From Acridotheres tristis (taxonomy: Eukaryota > Chordata > Aves > Passeriformes > Sturnidae): a stretch of DNA of 64,000 nucleotides. Of this stretch, positions 63,901 through 64,000 are shown one piece after another. Where the stretch lies: positions 26,171,080 through 26,235,079 of the forward strand of contig CM072886.1 of NCBI GenBank assembly GCA_037013685.1. Reading direction: 5' to 3'. The notes under the pieces were generated by a model. The model saw nothing but the letters and a program-made list of their open reading frames with translations, had not been told where the DNA came from and did not search any database. Each line of letters opens with the position of its first letter. The first letter of the stretch is position 1. The position numbers were made by a program, and so were the translations under genes.

Positions 63901-64000
63901 AGAAATTCTGCACCAAACATCTCCATGCCCTTGACTAACCTCTAAGTACACATTCTATGCAAAGTTAACCATTCAAGAAGCATAAGGAGGACACAAATAA
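60902..64000 (-). other. THSD7A: partial intron upstream of exon A
   Basis: AT-rich sequence upstream of exon A, running off the window. The preceding exon should end with two bases of the Ser codon that exon A completes, after a segment similar to human CINKTG. I found no such segment here, so it probably lies beyond 64,000. Short open frames at 61934-62236 and 62454-62897 have no recognisable domain. No repeat family was recognised. Confidence 0.7.

Overview
This window is vertebrate nuclear DNA, most likely from a bird. It holds an internal part of one large protein-coding gene, THSD7A (thrombospondin type-1 domain-containing protein 7A), on the minus strand. The bird assignment rests on several CR1 retrotransposon fragments that look like the 3' ends of avian CR1 families, on the lack of any recognisable mammalian SINE, and on a protein that is close to human THSD7A as I recall it, but not identical. 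Other CR1-bearing reptiles cannot be excluded from the sequence alone, and I cannot name the species.

Eleven coding exons run from about 60.9 kb (5' side of the gene) to about 1.6 kb (3' side). All eleven have AG acceptors, GT donors and matching phases, so they join into one uninterrupted 2,030-nt frame (676 complete codons plus a partial codon at each end). This corresponds to roughly residues 340-1015 of a protein of about 1,650 residues. The part shown is entirely extracellular: a string of Cys-rich thrombospondin type-1 and TSP1-like modules with WxxW motifs, N-glycosylation sequons and basic strands. The signal peptide and first modules lie beyond 64,000. The remaining TSP1 modules, the transmembrane helix and the cytoplasmic tail lie before position 1.

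Layout by increasing coordinate: partial intron (1-1634), exon K, exon J, a 10.3-kb intron with two or three CR1 pieces, exons I, H, G and F spread over about 7.6 kb, an 8.3-kb intron, exon E, a 19.7-kb intron with one CR1, exons D and C, a 5.5-kb intron with a moderately GC-rich block, exons B and A, and a partial intron to the end. About 97% of the window is intronic or unassigned. No second gene, RNA gene, CRISPR array, CpG island or promoter could be supported. The most interesting unexplained signals are two foldback (hairpin) sequences at 57079-57161 and 26541-26602, and a near-perfect 26-bp palindrome at 28586-28611. Comparisons with human THSD7A are from memory and should be confirmed by alignment.
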